Source: Typha latifolia
Taxonomy: Eukaryota; Streptophyta; Magnoliopsida; Poales; Typhaceae
Direction: 5' to 3'
NCBI GenBank assembly: GCA_019914945.1
Contig: CM034113.1
Coordinates: forward strand, 5,250,850-5,314,849
DNA: 64,000 nt
Position 1 is the first letter of the stretch, and each line of letters begins with the position of its first letter. Positions 10,637 through 21,321 of the stretch are shown here, piece by piece. The position numbers and the translations under genes were made by a program. A model generated the notes under the pieces. That model worked only from the letters and a program-made list of their open reading frames with translations, did not search any database and was not told where the DNA came from.

Positions 10637-11683
10637 TTAAATTGATTTTTTTCTAGTTCGATTGAGTCGTTGAAGTAGTTTAAGATTGCTTTTCTTGAGT
10701 TTAAATGACTCTAGATACAAAACATTATAGGCCTTTTGTATTTCTAATTCTTCTTCTTTAGCTAGTAACACATTCTGTTCATCTGTACTATCAGAATCAA
10801 CAATAGAGTCAGTATTAAAAAGAGAGGAGACGAAAGCTACAAAGTTCTCTTGGTCTTTTTCAGAATCTTCATCAGATTCATCTGAGTCATCCCAAGTGAC
10901 TTTCATAGCTTTACCCTTCCTCCTAAGATGATTAGGGCATTCTTGTGCGATGTGTCCAAAACCAGAATATTCAAAACATCGAACTTTATTATCAGAATTC
11001 TTATTTTTCTATTTCAAATTGTTGTTGCTCACCCTAGTATTCGAACTCACAGGATTCTTTTTTTTTTATAAAGGCTTTATTTTTCTCAAGTTTTTCAGCA
11101 TTTAACTTGTTTGGCTTCCAAAAAAATTATTTAACATTTTAACAAACATGGCCAACATCTCAACATCTAAATTACCTTCATCATCGGACTCCTCTAAATT
11201 ATGATCAATAGTGGTTAGGGTCATATTTTTGGACTTTCTAGGTTTTAAAAGGCTGGACTCAAATGTTTGTAGATTTCCTACCAATTATTCAACCTTCATA
11301 GAATCGATGTCCTTACTTTCCTCAATAGCTGTAACTTTTGTCTGAAACCTTTCTAGAAGAGACCTAAGGATCTTACGAATAATTCTGTTTTCAGGAATTT
11401 TTTCTCCTAGGTTGAAATTGGAGTTGACTATATCACTCAGCTTTGCATAGAACTCATTAAATATTTTATTCTCTTCCATACGTAGAGTTTCAAAACCAGT
11501 AGTCAACCTTTGAAGTTTCGAAAGTTTTACAGCTATGGTTCCTTTGTGAGTAGTTTCTAAGATCGTCCAAGCTTCTTTTGCTATCTCACAAGTAGAAATT
11601 CTTCTAAATTCTTTCAAAGAAACACAACTAAAAATTATATTTATAGCCTTGCTATTCCATCGGTTTCTCAACAAGTTTATCAT
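10637..11683 (-). pseudogene. gag: Copia gag, degenerate
   Basis: The capsid/nucleocapsid protein of the Copia element. The segment 11285-11683 is a clear UBN2-type gag: INIIFSCVSLKEFRRISTCE, TILETTHKGTIAVKLSKLQR, then FETLRMEENKIFNEF. A stop at its end separates it from an in-frame continuation (11102-11284). A zinc knuckle lies near 10930-10985 and reads CFEYSGFGHIAQEC, so the second of its three cysteines is Tyr. An acidic tail and a Leu/Lys-rich coiled segment follow. After this the frame runs almost directly into integrase, and the protease is absent. Confidence 0.85.
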
Positions 11684-11881
11684 TCACCATGTACATTGGT
11701 GCACTCCAACCGTTTACTACGGCAATCCATACTCGCTCATCTATAGACTTCAAGTAAGCTCTCATCCTAACTTTCCAATATCCATAATTTGATCAATCTA
11801 AAATAGGAGGTATGATAGATGATTGTCCATCTCTATGAAAATCCATGCATATCTTATCTCTCTCTGAAGGTGAGAGAACTT

Positions 11882-11893
11882 GCTTTGATACCA
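11882..11893 (-). promoter_or_regulatory. Copia primer-binding site
   Basis: On the minus strand TGGTATCAAAGC lies two bases inside the 5' LTR. It matches the 3' end of initiator tRNA-Met as used by many plant Copia elements, where the tRNA primes minus-strand DNA synthesis. Confidence 0.85.
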
Positions 11894-11895
11894 AT

Positions 11896-13033
11896 TGAAA
11901 TAACGCCTAGACATACGTATGTATCTAAACCCTAGGCAATTATATCAATCTTTTGCTTAAGTAAAAAATGGAAGAAATATTAAAAAAAATAAAGATGGAT
12001 GCCAAGATTTTAACGTGGAAAAACAAAAACGGAAAAAACCACGGATCCAAACTCGGATCAAAACCAATCACTAAAATAGTAGCAGTTATAAAACTGACTC
12101 ACAAAATAACCCGTCGATCCCAATGACTTTGTTCCTCTCAATTTTGCTCACTAGAACCCACGATTCACTGCTTCTCGTGATTGATATCCAACATCAGTAG
12201 CCCTCGAGATTGATTTTTCATCTAGATAGCTCTTAAGATAAAAGATTAAGCCTTGTAGAAGAGTCGGACCTTGTTGGTTGAAGAAATGATGTAGCCTCAA
12301 GAATTCTCCTTCAAATTGCTTCACCAACCACCCTAGAGTTAGGGCATCACAATACTTATATATGATCTCTAAGATAGAGTTAAATCCAAGTCTTATCCAA
12401 ACTCACGAAAGTCCAAAAATTGCAAACTTTGTAAGTGTGTTCGAATGCGGCCCGGGTGCGTTCGAACGACCTAACTTGATCTCTGGTGTGTTTGAATGAC
12501 CTGACTTAATCTCAGGTACGTTTGAACGGGCCCAAGTGCACTCGAACGCGGCGGCTTGATTTTCACAAGTTGCGTTCGAATGGGCAAGTACACTCCTTTG
12601 GATGTGTGAATGCACTGTGAACATAGCAGGGTGCTTTCGAACGGCCCATGACTGTATTCAAACGCGTGCAGAAACAGCACCCACTGTATGTGCGAACACC
12701 TACGCTCGCATTCGAACACACTTGTGAATGCCATTCTCTGTCTATGCGAATGCCTGCACTCGCGTTTGAATGCGCTTGTGAACATTATTCTCTGTCTGTG
12801 CGAACATCTGTACTCGTGTTCGAACGCACCTGTGAACGCTGCTCTCTATCTGTGCGAACGCCAACATTTGAGTTTGAATGCGCTGTAAACGTGGTGTGAA
12901 TTCAAAAACTTTTCTCTTTTGATCTTGCAATTCTTCAAACCAAATATTTTCTAGACTTGTATAAATGCTCATATCCATGTATAAAAATACTTAGAATATA
13001 TTGTACACAATTGCCAACACTAAAAACCTAACA
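11896..13033 (-). repeat. Copia 5' LTR
   Basis: This is the right-hand, transcriptionally 5' LTR of the minus-strand Copia element. The U3 carries a 54-bp minisatellite at about 12650-12895 plus further GTTCGAAC-like copies down to about 12430. The TATA-like CATATATAAGTA follows at 12353-12364. The LTR ends next to the primer-binding site at 11882-11893. Confidence 0.9.
12650..12895. repeat. 54-bp tandem repeat in the Copia 5' LTR
   Basis: The CTCT(A/G)TCT(A/G)TGCGAA landmark occurs at 12736, 12790 and 12844, exactly 54 bp apart, giving at least four units with a degenerate one at 12680. This is one or more units longer than in the 3' LTR. The palindrome core is GTTCGAAC, with variants such as ATTCGAAC and GTTTGAAT. 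Confidence 0.85.
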
Positions 13034-13038
13034 ATCTC

Positions 13039-13400
13039 AACGGTTCGATTCAACACTTCAGTTTGATCATCCACTTGTGGATGATGGGATGAGCAGAAGT
13101 TAAATTTTGACTCCTACAACTCAAAGTGCTCTTTCCAAAATTTACTTGTAAAAATAGCATCTCTATCACAAAAAACACTTGAGCTATGGTTGCAGCTGTA
13201 AATGTATGAGATTGGTATAAAATGAGAGAATTTGGATAATCCATCTACCACCACATATATGACAGATTTTCCTTTAGATATTGGAAGTGCTATAAAATCT
13301 ATTGAAATACCTATTCATTCCAAGAGGCTTCTTAAGTGTTTAGGAGATCAGCTACTCTTTGGATGTTCTGAGGGATGGTGCTATTACTAAGGTTGATAAC
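13039..13400 (-). pseudogene. Chromovirus integrase catalytic half, degenerate
   Basis: On the minus strand this gives ISIDFIALPISKGKSV with the first catalytic Asp, YVVVDGLSKFSHFIPIS, then DRDAIFTSKFWKEHFEL with the second Asp, and HHPQVDDQTEVLNRTVE with the catalytic Glu. Stops and shifts are present. The reading continues at 5236 on the far side of the inserted Copia element, and the 5-bp duplication flanks that break. Confidence 0.85.
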
Positions 13401-13481
13401 TAGAACCAAAGGATTATCAGAAATTGACACCGAATGTCTATTCCGTATCACATATCTTTTACCGCTCTTCTCAAGTAGCTC

Positions 13482-15060
13482 TTAATTTTTATGATCGAGC
13501 TCCACACCCAAGAACTTGAACCTCTTCTGGTTGTTGCTAGAGAGTCTTTGGGTAGTATTTGGCTTTAGTAGATCAGCCCACATGCTTCCATCCGCTGTTA
13601 AGAGCCTCCAAGCAAGTTTTAGGAGCAAGGTTTGGTTAACCAGCAAAGAGTTCCTGATGCCAAGCCCACTCGTCTCTATTGGCTCGCAAAGAGCTTTCCA
13701 TCTCTTGAGGCACAACCTTTGCTTTTCTTTAGTGCTTCCCTATTAGAAGTGTCTAGGAAATGAGACACTTGACAGAAAATATATAGGAATACTATTGAAG
13801 ACTAATTTAATCAGAATTAGTCTTCTCGCATGAGAAAGGTATCTTGCTTTCTAGCCTGCTAACCTTTTTTTTTCTACAACAAAATTGTAAGTTCTGCTTG
13901 TTTTTATCTTGGGATCACGAGAGGGTTCCTAGGGTACTTCTCCTAACCTTCAAGCAGCTGAACTTTCAGAGTGGAGATTATCTGACTTTTATTGCTTGGC
14001 TCAACCTAATTGCTAAAGAAGATGACACTTTTTCATAATTAATGTCTTATCTAGAGAGCGAGCAGTATAGATCAATTGAGGTTCGTAAGTGTGTAGCCTC
14101 GCTAAGGGTGGCTTTGCCAAACAGAAGTAGATCATCCACAAACATTAAATAGTTATGAGTGGACTTCTTCTAGCAATTTTGATGACAGTGATCCTTTTGA
14201 TCTAAGACTCCTGATCTAATAAGAGAGAGAGAATTTTGGCTCTCATAATGAATAGGTAGGAAGGGAGGGAGCAGCCTTGTTGTAATCCCCTAGCAACCAT
14301 TTCTACAATGACCTAATAGACCATATTGCTAAGGCTTATTGGCTTAAAGTCCCCCACCTAAGTAGAGTAATCTTTCTTCGAGATTAATGCAATGATAATA
14401 TTGTTTAATCCATTGTCCATTTCATCGCTAGTGAAGAAGTTGTTGACTGTAGTGCATACATCTCTCTTCAAGGTCAGTCTCTGAATAAACCTTGCATTAA
14501 GACCATCAAGCCTCAGTGCACAATCAGGCACTAGACTCTTAAGATGTTTTCTATTTCTTCATCAGATGGAGGAGCAGCTAACATTTCCTCATCTACTTCC
14601 ACAATGCTTGGAGTAGCTCTAAGGTCACAATCAAAGATCATAAGAGGACTAGTTCACTTGAAAAGGTCTTTGAAATAGGAGAAAAAGGCAGCCCTTATTC
14701 TTTTCGATCTCACACCTAAGCCAATGGACATGGGCACGTTGATGCTAGTACTGTTCCTCCCTGAGCATTTGGTCATCAAGTTCACTCCTTGAAACTTGTT
14801 CTTTGATTTGGTCTTCTTTAGTAATAACAGACTTTGATAGGATGATAGCAATACTTTCTTCTCTTCAACCTTGCAATGTTGTTCCTAAGGCTCCCAACAT
14901 TAGTCATGGCCAATGTTTGATATGTCAGGCCAATGAATTAATTTGCTCCGACATGGACCTATTGCAGCCGCTTTCGCCAATCCAAGCATTTTTGCATAAG
15001 GGAATGAAGTCTTCTCTTAAGAACCACTAGTTTCCTATTCGGAATCATTTTCCGCCGTAG
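13482..15060 (-). pseudogene. LINE (L1-type) reverse transcriptase remnant
   Basis: A minus-strand non-LTR retrotransposon ORF2 with many stops. In order it shows AAFFSYFKDLF (about 14660-14700), a PSDEEIENIL segment, the SLSNMVY-type block, the RT active site LMFVDDLLLFGKATLSEA (about 14090-14145), and a C-terminal WKALCEPIETSGLGIRN, then LLKLAWRLLTADGSMWADLL (13540-13710). These are standard plant LINE RT landmarks. The endonuclease and ORF1 are not visible. It abuts the chromovirus remnant near 13.45 kb. Confidence 0.8.
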
Positions 15061-15620
15061 TGGTGAGAAAAGAGAATGTTCATCAATAATAATTATGGTT
15101 ACTTGAGATTGCTAGGAGATAAAGGATTTTAGCAGTAGGGATACCTATTGCACTATTACGGACCATATCTAGATTGATTCAAAAGTAAAGGAATTATGAA
15201 AATTTAGGTGATAGTAGCCTCATGAGATAGAGTTTTAATGGCCTTAGTTTCACATCAATCAGATGTTTGGATGAAAAGATATAACTAAAATAGTGGAGTA
15301 AGATCAGAACGGGGTAAAATGATAAATATCTGACGTTGTAGCGGTCATCGGAGTGTGACGGACGGCCAAGAGTGGTAGTGGATGGTCGTAGGGTAGGTTG
15401 GCTGCTGGAGGTGATGGTGGCTATGGGTTGGAGGTAGAATTTGGATTTCTAAGTTAGATCTACTCCTAAAAATATAAAAACGATCTAATAACTATGATAA
15501 AAATCGCAAATGCGAGAATAAGAAAATAACTGAACTTAATTAATTCTCAATACTTAGATGCTTGGATGAATAAAACTCAGCTCCTCTATATATAGAGATC
15601 GGGTACAATGAGTCATACTT
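15061..15620. other. No gene seen
   Basis: Mixed sequence with a GC-richer patch at 15330-15430 and a TATA-like CTATATATAGAG near 15575. It may belong to a decayed LTR, since the patch and TATA layout resemble others in the window, but no partner copy was found. Confidence 0.3.
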
Positions 15621-15624
15621 AGAC

Positions 15625-15778
15625 TTAGCCCTAAAGACTTATACGACTCGAACTAGGACTTACTTTAGAGGCTTACATAACTTAATTGAACTTGTCTTAG
15701 AGACTTACATGACTTAATTGAACTTACCTTAATAGCTTACATAACTTTACTACACTTACCTTAAGGGTTTATATAAGA
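15625..15778. repeat. Degenerate tandem repeat, about 38 bp
   Basis: Successive units contain GACTTACATAACTTAATTGA followed by ACTT(G/A)(T/C)CTTA. The word recurs at about 38-bp intervals four times with decay. Non-coding. Confidence 0.6.
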
Positions 15779-15780
15779 GA

Positions 15781-15840
15781 TAAACATGAATCAATTAAAA
15801 GATCTAATCTGTAACAGATCTATTAATTGATTCATGTTTA
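15781..15840. repeat. Near-perfect hairpin, 25-bp arms with 10-base loop
   Basis: The left arm at 15781-15805 begins TAAACATGAATCAATTAA and the right arm at 15816-15840 is its reverse complement at 24 of 25 positions. The loop is AATCTGTAAC. It could be a tiny foldback element or an RNA hairpin. No TSD or coding context explains it. Confidence 0.8.
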
Positions 15841-16099
15841 TAAATAAAACCACTTATTGGCTTGTAAGTACCGACCAATACTTTGAATTAAGTTTAATTG
15901 AACAATCATCTAATATGATCTTTAATATTAAACAGTAGTAATTTTGGATCTATTGATATTATGAGATATGGTGTTTAGATGCGATTTTAATATTTTAAAG
16001 GCATGATTTAAACTTATTTTGTTGAGAACCTGTGATTTGGTTTGTCTTCGGGCTATTTTGGAGGCTTAACTTGGTTTCATAAGTAAGTTAACTTAATAG

Positions 16100-16960
16100 T
16101 CGGATTAAATTATGTATTTCTATCAAGCGGTAAATGGTGGGTTAGTATTTATGTTTAACAAATAGAGAGCTTTATTTGTTAACAAAGGATTTTATTTCTA
16201 ATACAACTAAAAGATAGGGTGGTATTTGTAATTTTCTCATGAAATAACACAAATTAAAATTTAGGCTCTCATGGTCTACATCAATTGTTTTCAATTATTT
16301 TCTTTCTCAGCATATGTTAGGAAAGATCAACTGAGGTGATTTGAGAACTTCTAGTTTTGGTTTCGAGCAGTTGAATGCTCACATCAGCTTCAGCCAACAG
16401 TGTTCCAATACTTAAATTCGAAAGCATTCTTCATTTATGAGCAACCTCCATCGAGACGTTTGAACGCTCAAACACCAAGTTAGTCTGACTAGGATTATTT
16501 TAATTATTTATTTAGTTTAGGGCTTAATTAATTTGAATCATGAGGGTTTAGCTTCCAAATAAATTTGTAGAGAGCTGCCACTTTTATATCACGGAAGAAA
16601 TTATTAATTTGCCTCTATCTCCGTAATTTTTCTCTATTTCTATCTCTCTTAATCTTCATTCCCTATTGTTCTCCCAATCTAGGTCATTGTCTTACTCCCT
16701 TCTTTGACTATCATACATACCTCTCTAGACTCTTTAAGGTCAGCCGCTCCTCCCTCCTCTTCATCTCTAACTCTTAGATCCACCAATTCCATCTTCATTA
16801 TCTCTCACTCTATTGCCAACACTGTCACCGGCATCATCCTTACCATCTATCCACCAATATAAGCTATCCTAGCTAGGGACACAATATTTTAGTATCGGAG
16901 CTCAAGTACACCCTAGACTGAAATATATTTTACTAGTATTAAAGCTTGAGTATTGTACCT
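16100..16960 (+). repeat. Possible LTR remnant with a GTTTGAAC inverted word
   Basis: Around 16456-16473 an inverted pair CGTTTGAACGCTCAAACACC occurs. A TATA-like TTTTATATCAC follows near 16580, then pyrimidine-rich leader text with CTCTCTTAATC-type words as in the other LTRs of the window, ending near TCGGAGCTCAAG, which vaguely recalls a primer-binding site. No internal or second LTR was found. Confidence 0.35.
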
Positions 16961-18600
16961 ATGTTTTTTGATTCTATTGGAGTGTTCATAAGTGCCTGGA
17001 TTCTTGGTCCTAATTTGAGGTGGCATCACATTTGACCTCTTTTTGTTTTATTTTTTTATTTTTTTATTTTTATTTTTTGAAAACTTATGGTGGCCATCCC
17101 TTCATGGAACTATGTTTGGTTCACTTTTGTCATATATTTCATTATACAACTTTCCAATGAGGTCATGTGAACGATGCAAGAGGTTGTCTAGAAGGTGGAA
17201 AAATAGAGGGATATATATATTATTATCACGGGAAATTGACATTTAACACCTTAACATATTTATGATTTGCATCTTCTAGTTTAAATATTTACAAATTGAC
17301 CCTTATGTTTTTTATAAATATCTACCTTAAACACCTGGATTAGGTTGGCACTAACCATTTGGGTAGATGGCATAAAAAACGATAATATTTCATGTCTGTA
17401 AATAATTGTTTCTAATAAGCACTTTTTTTTTTCTTCCTCCTCATTTCTTTCTATTAGAGCTTGGGATTATTTTTTTCCTTTCAAAGCAAGAAAAAAAAAA
17501 GAGTATAGAGTAAAATGCTCTTATTTTTATTTCCTTTTCTTCTTCTTTCTTTTATGGCATGAGATTATTTTTTTCTTCATGCAAAAGACCCCAAAAGTAA
17601 AACAAAAAAGAAAAAAGAAAAAAAGCAAACTAGCTTAAGTCCGGTTGGGATAGCTTGAACGTGAGTATTTTTATAATTCTTTTAATATAATTAATTTAAC
17701 TTAGAAGTTTAATTTAAAATTTAGTTTACAGATCTGAAAGTTAGATCTTTTCTGCACAAATTAATAAAATATAGGATTTAATTTGCAAATATTAAGAATA
17801 AGAAGGTGTAAATAACAAATAGGCTCAAAGGCAGGTGCCAAATACAAAGTTTCCTTTTTATCTTTCACTATGACTGGTAGGCTTTTAACAACTAATATAA
17901 GCCCTTTCTTTTTTCTAAGATACGGTATATTTAAAAGGAGACTCGGATTTTTAAGGTCAAAGAGGGGTTTTAGAGAGGTTTTTATTTGATCTTTAAGAGT
18001 GATAGAATAATTTTCTATTCCGCTAATGAAAGTGTCCAAAGCCTATAAATTATTTTCATCATATTTATCGTACACTCTATTTGAAAAATGATCCCTTTGG
18101 AGTAATCTCATGAGATATTTTCAAATTAAGAAAAATATTATTGAAGAAATTTAAATTTTGCAATTGTACTTAAAGCAAAGATATTTCAGGAGATAATAGG
18201 AGGAAAAGAAGACAATGTTATTTTGGTATTTTAAAAATTAATTTAGTGCCCTATTATTCTGTACGTAGAGTATATAACTATAACTTATAACAACTTAGTG
18301 GGCTCAAATTAAATCGAAGCTGTAGCCTAATTGGCTCAATAATAAGACTATACAAATCTAAAGGCAGAACAGAACAAATTCCAAGTCAACAGATCAACTT
18401 GGATCAACGTCTAGATTTGGGTTCGGTAACAAATAAGTTTGGAAAAAGAACCTGAATCCAAAAAGCCAATAGACATAGACTTGATCAAGAGGGAATTAAA
18501 TAGAATTCAATTGAAATTGCTCATATAAACAAAACCAAAAACCTTCAACCCAAATTCCAAACAAATACAACCAGTAAAAATATAGTCAATATTCAAATCG
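16961..18600. other. No gene seen, AT-rich
   Basis: Long T and A runs (for example 17055-17075 and 17577-17625) with no convincing coding frame or repeat. The 3' end of the small gene on the minus strand lies just right of this stretch. Confidence 0.4.
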
Positions 18601-18631
18601 GTACAAATACGTATACATCTCCATATATCTA

Positions 18632-18838
18632 CTAGTGCTTCTGGGTCTTCTTCTGGTACTTTTCTTTGATCCAGTGGAATCCAAGAGACGTCCCCTCCTT
18701 CACCTTCTTGATCCCGGCGGAAGCCACTGCCTTCGTCTTCTCGACGCCGCTCGCCGTCGTCGTCTTCTTCTTCTTCTTCTTCTCGGTGACGAGGCCGTGA
18801 TCATTGTAATCCCATTGGTCTGCCCATGATGACTCCAT
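18632..18838 (-). CDS. Small conserved plant protein, 68 aa, apparently intact
   Basis: The ATG at 18838 gives MESSWADQWDYNDHGLVTEK, then a Lys run, then EKTKAVASAGIKKVKEG and GFHWIKEKYQKKTQKH to the stop at 18632. From memory of plant proteomes, short proteins starting ME(S/A)SWADQWD and ending in a KVKEG...GxxWIKxKYxKxTxKH pattern are a conserved land-plant family of unknown biochemical role. The protein is very basic, with no signal peptide or membrane segment. A GTG and a second ATG-like context lie just upstream, but the ATG at 18838 matches the family start. The TATA box, short leader and clean frame make this the best candidate for a working gene here. The run of CTT repeats (Lys codons) may vary in length. 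Confidence 0.85.
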   Translation of the reverse strand: MESSWADQWDYNDHGLVTEKKKKKKTTTASGVEKTKAVASAGIKKVKEGTSLGFHWIKEKYQKKTQKH

Positions 18839-18913
18839 GAACACGATAGAGCTATAAAGAGAGGAGAGAGAGAGATGAAAAGTGTGTGGGTTTCTTTTAA
18901 CTTGATTTCAAAG

Positions 18914-18926
18914 GCTTTTATATAAA
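18914..18926 (-). promoter_or_regulatory. TATA box of the small plant gene
   Basis: On the minus strand TTTATATAAAAGC lies about 80 bp upstream of the ATG at 18838. A pyrimidine-rich CTCTCTCTCTCC tract in the leader follows, a common plant core-promoter layout. Confidence 0.65.
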
Positions 18927-19048
18927 GGAAGGTTGGAGATAAAGAACGTAAAGGATAAAGAAAAAGCTTCAGCGTACGTTATTCTTCTTCTTCGTTTTTG
19001 ACTGAATTTCGTTTCTAGATGAATTTATCAAATGCTTTCGTGACGATG

Positions 19049-19590
19049 ACGTAATTCTTTAATTGCTAGAAGGGTTGAATTTGGGAAAGAAGGCCCAGCT
19101 CTGCCAGCCAGCCATCCTTTTGGACTTTGGAAAAAGATGTCAATTAAGAACTAATAGGGTTGGATTTGGATTAAAGGCAAACCCTAGCACGATGTCTTCA
19201 TGGATACTTTTCAAGTTTAATAAGACCGGAGGCTATCCTGGTGGGTTTAAGGGAGATCGGCAAGCTCCCTACCATTGACAAGGTTTGGATCTTTAACGGC
19301 TGTCAAGCTGTTGTTAACTGGATCAACAATTCTGATGTCAAATCCCAGACCGGTCCATCCATCACATTATTCTTGACTACATACTTCTCCTTTCAATAAA
19401 TTCATGGATTAAGTTATATTTTACTAGCAGAAGTAATAATAACTTTGCTCACTATTTGGCCAGCACGCTCTTCACATCAACGCTTTCAACCACCGGTCAC
19501 GAGAGCAGCTGGATGCTATTTGTAATCTATCCTAGCTTTTTATGACACCGATATAAGGACCTTCTTTCCATAAAAAAATATATATTAGAC
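19049..19590 (+). pseudogene. LINE 3' end, RNase H-like remnant
   Basis: Plus-strand frames give VWIFNGCQAVVNWINNSDVK and, after a shift, SRSNNNFAHYLAS, close to the end of the RNase H-like domain that closes plant LINE ORF2 (R-x-N-xx-AH-x-LA). The sequence then runs into an 'ataaggaccttctttcc' tail and an A-rich end near 19578. Heavily decayed. Confidence 0.5.
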
Positions 19591-19753
19591 CGGTGGTGAT
19601 GTAGGATTGTGTTGTTAGGACAAATGGAGGTAGATTAAGTTGGGTTAAAATATAAGAGAAAAATTACATTTCACACCCTAATTTTAATGAATTTTTGGTT
19701 CATACATGTAATAGGCAAATTAACGTAAGGGATCACAATTAAAGTTTGCTTTA

Positions 19754-20701
19754 TGATACGATTCGGACTTCACCGACGTCGTCTCGAGCATGGATTCACT
19801 TTATGAGTGTTTTTATTTCATGTTTTAGTGTTTCATTTCCATTAAAATAAGTTTTCTGTAAGTCACGTTCGAACGCGGGTGGAGTGAGTTCGAACGCGGT
19901 TTGTGAACGGGGTTGTGAACGTGGTGAAGAGAATGTACTGTGCGTTCGAACGCACTGTGAACGCCTGCATCGCGTTCGCAAATACCGACAGGCGCGTTCG
20001 AACGCCTGCATCGCGTTCGCAAATCCAGAAGAGCAAACTCGGTGCGTTCGAACGCGATCGACGAAAATTGTGTTTTTAGGGTTAATTTGAGTTGTTGGTT
20101 AGCCTATAAAAGGATGTGGTAGGCAACCAAATTGATTTTTGATTATTGAGATTGAGTTTTGCCTTGCCTCCTTCGTCTTCTTCACTCCCGTTCTCTCAAT
20201 CCCCGGCAACGCCGCTTCTAACCTCCCTCGTCCGGCTAATCACCCTAGTCCCTTAGGGGTGACCCTCTTCTCCCCCTTCGTCCAATCTATCCCACACTTG
20301 CCCTAATCCTTCCATCAACCACAACCCTTCCACCATCACTTTTCACTGGTGCCACCACATTAACGCCGGTCCTCCACCAACCATCATTACCTAGGATCTC
20401 GTGCCTCCATCCACGAATCCAAAACAGAGCATCCTGACGTTCGTCCACTAAACGGACGACAGCTCGAGATCCACAACTCCGATTCTCCTGAAACTAGATT
20501 TGTTGGAAAGCTCTTTTCTGGGGCTACAACATATCAAAGTTTCACTTTGATCCGACGGCGGAATATTTCGAGATCTTATTTTAAAGTTCCGTGCCAGATC
20601 TAGTCCAGATCAAGAATTGGAAGAGATCGACCCTTCACCAAAAAAGCGAGATCGTATCAAGCTAGTATCAGAGCTTCATAGCCAGAGGCGTGATCGTATC
20701 A
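19754..20701 (+). repeat. Chromovirus 5' LTR
   Basis: Starts TGATACGATTCGGAC and ends GATCGTATCA, next to the primer site. U3 holds five exact GTTCGAAC words, at 19867, 19888, 19944, 19996 and 20046. The TATA box TATAAAA is at 20105-20111, 52 bp after the last word. Near its end (20650-20674) the LTR contains an internal copy of its own terminus plus a primer-site-like CTAGTATCAGAGC, 42 bp before the real terminus. Confidence 0.95.
19862..20065. repeat. GTTCGAAC palindrome cluster in the 5' LTR
   Basis: Ten or more GTTCG/CGAAC words, five of them full GTTCGAAC, the best extended as GCGTTCGAACGC. Spacings include 21 bp between the first two. It stands directly upstream of the TATA box. Confidence 0.9.
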
Positions 20702-20720
20702 AACTGGTATCAGAGCCACC
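20702..20720 (+). promoter_or_regulatory. Chromovirus primer-binding site
   Basis: AACTGGTATCAGAGCC starts one base after the 5' LTR. TGGTATCAGAGC matches the 3' end of initiator tRNA-Met. Confidence 0.9.
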
Positions 20721-20742
20721 GTTCCTCAGACAAGCGCTTCCA

Positions 20743-21321
20743 ATGACGATAACCAGATCCATGGCTGCACGGCGAGATGATGAAGAAGAGATTCTCCCAA
20801 TAGAGGAGGGAGAAACGATTGCAGGGACTTCCACCCGTGGAACCGCCCGATCTAATCAGAATACGGAAGAACCTAGTGTTCAAGCCGTGTTGGGATCTCT
20901 TTCAGAGAAAATGGCCATCAACAACCAGATGATAATGGAGATGATGCGGGAACTACGGGCGACAAAGGAAGCAATGACGAACGAGAAAGCACCATCGACC
21001 CCACGACGCGAGTCCACCCCCTTGAACCCACCGCTACCGGTTCAGCCTTTGCAACCACAAGAGCCGTTGCTACCACCACCCTATGGGTAGAGGCAAGCAA
21101 GGATGGTTACACCAGGTCTAGTTGCAGGTGAACCCATCCGACGGGTGAACCACTATGGAGACCGCCTTGGAGATCAAGATCCGTGGGCAGGTCAATACGA
21201 TCAGGAACCATGGCAAGTTAATCAAAATCGAAGGAGGGATCATCAACCCTTCATGGTGCATCCTCCCCCGGTTAGATAAGGACATGATCCGGAACGAGAC
21301 AATGGCATCCGTGGACAAGTC
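20743..21321 (+). pseudogene. gag: Chromovirus gag N-terminus with two in-frame stops
   Basis: The frame begins at ATG 20743 (MTITRSMAARRDDEEE) just after the primer site and runs in the same frame as the main polyprotein at 21322. It is stopped only by TAG at 21088-21090 and TAA at 21277-21279. The N-terminal part is acidic, then helical (LGSLSEKMAINNQMIMEMMR), then Pro-rich, as in plant Ty3 gag leaders. Each stop is one substitution away from a sense codon. Confidence 0.85.

Larger units (their letters stand above)
5242..13033 (-). mobile_element. SIRE-like Ty1/Copia LTR retrotransposon, non-autonomous
   Basis: A complete minus-strand element bounded by two LTRs of 1052 and 1138 bp. Both start TGTTAGGTTTTTAGTG and end TTATTTCA on the minus strand. 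Flanking 5-bp duplications are ATTTC (5237-5241) and ATCTC (13034-13038), one mismatch. In minus order it holds a primer-binding site, gag, integrase core, a reverse-transcriptase stub joined to the end of RNase H, a long spacer, and an env-position ORF. Protease, the integrase zinc-binding region and the catalytic RT core are missing. The extra 3' ORF and RNase H wording point to the SIRE/Maximus lineage. It lies inside an older Ty3 integrase gene. Confidence 0.9.
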
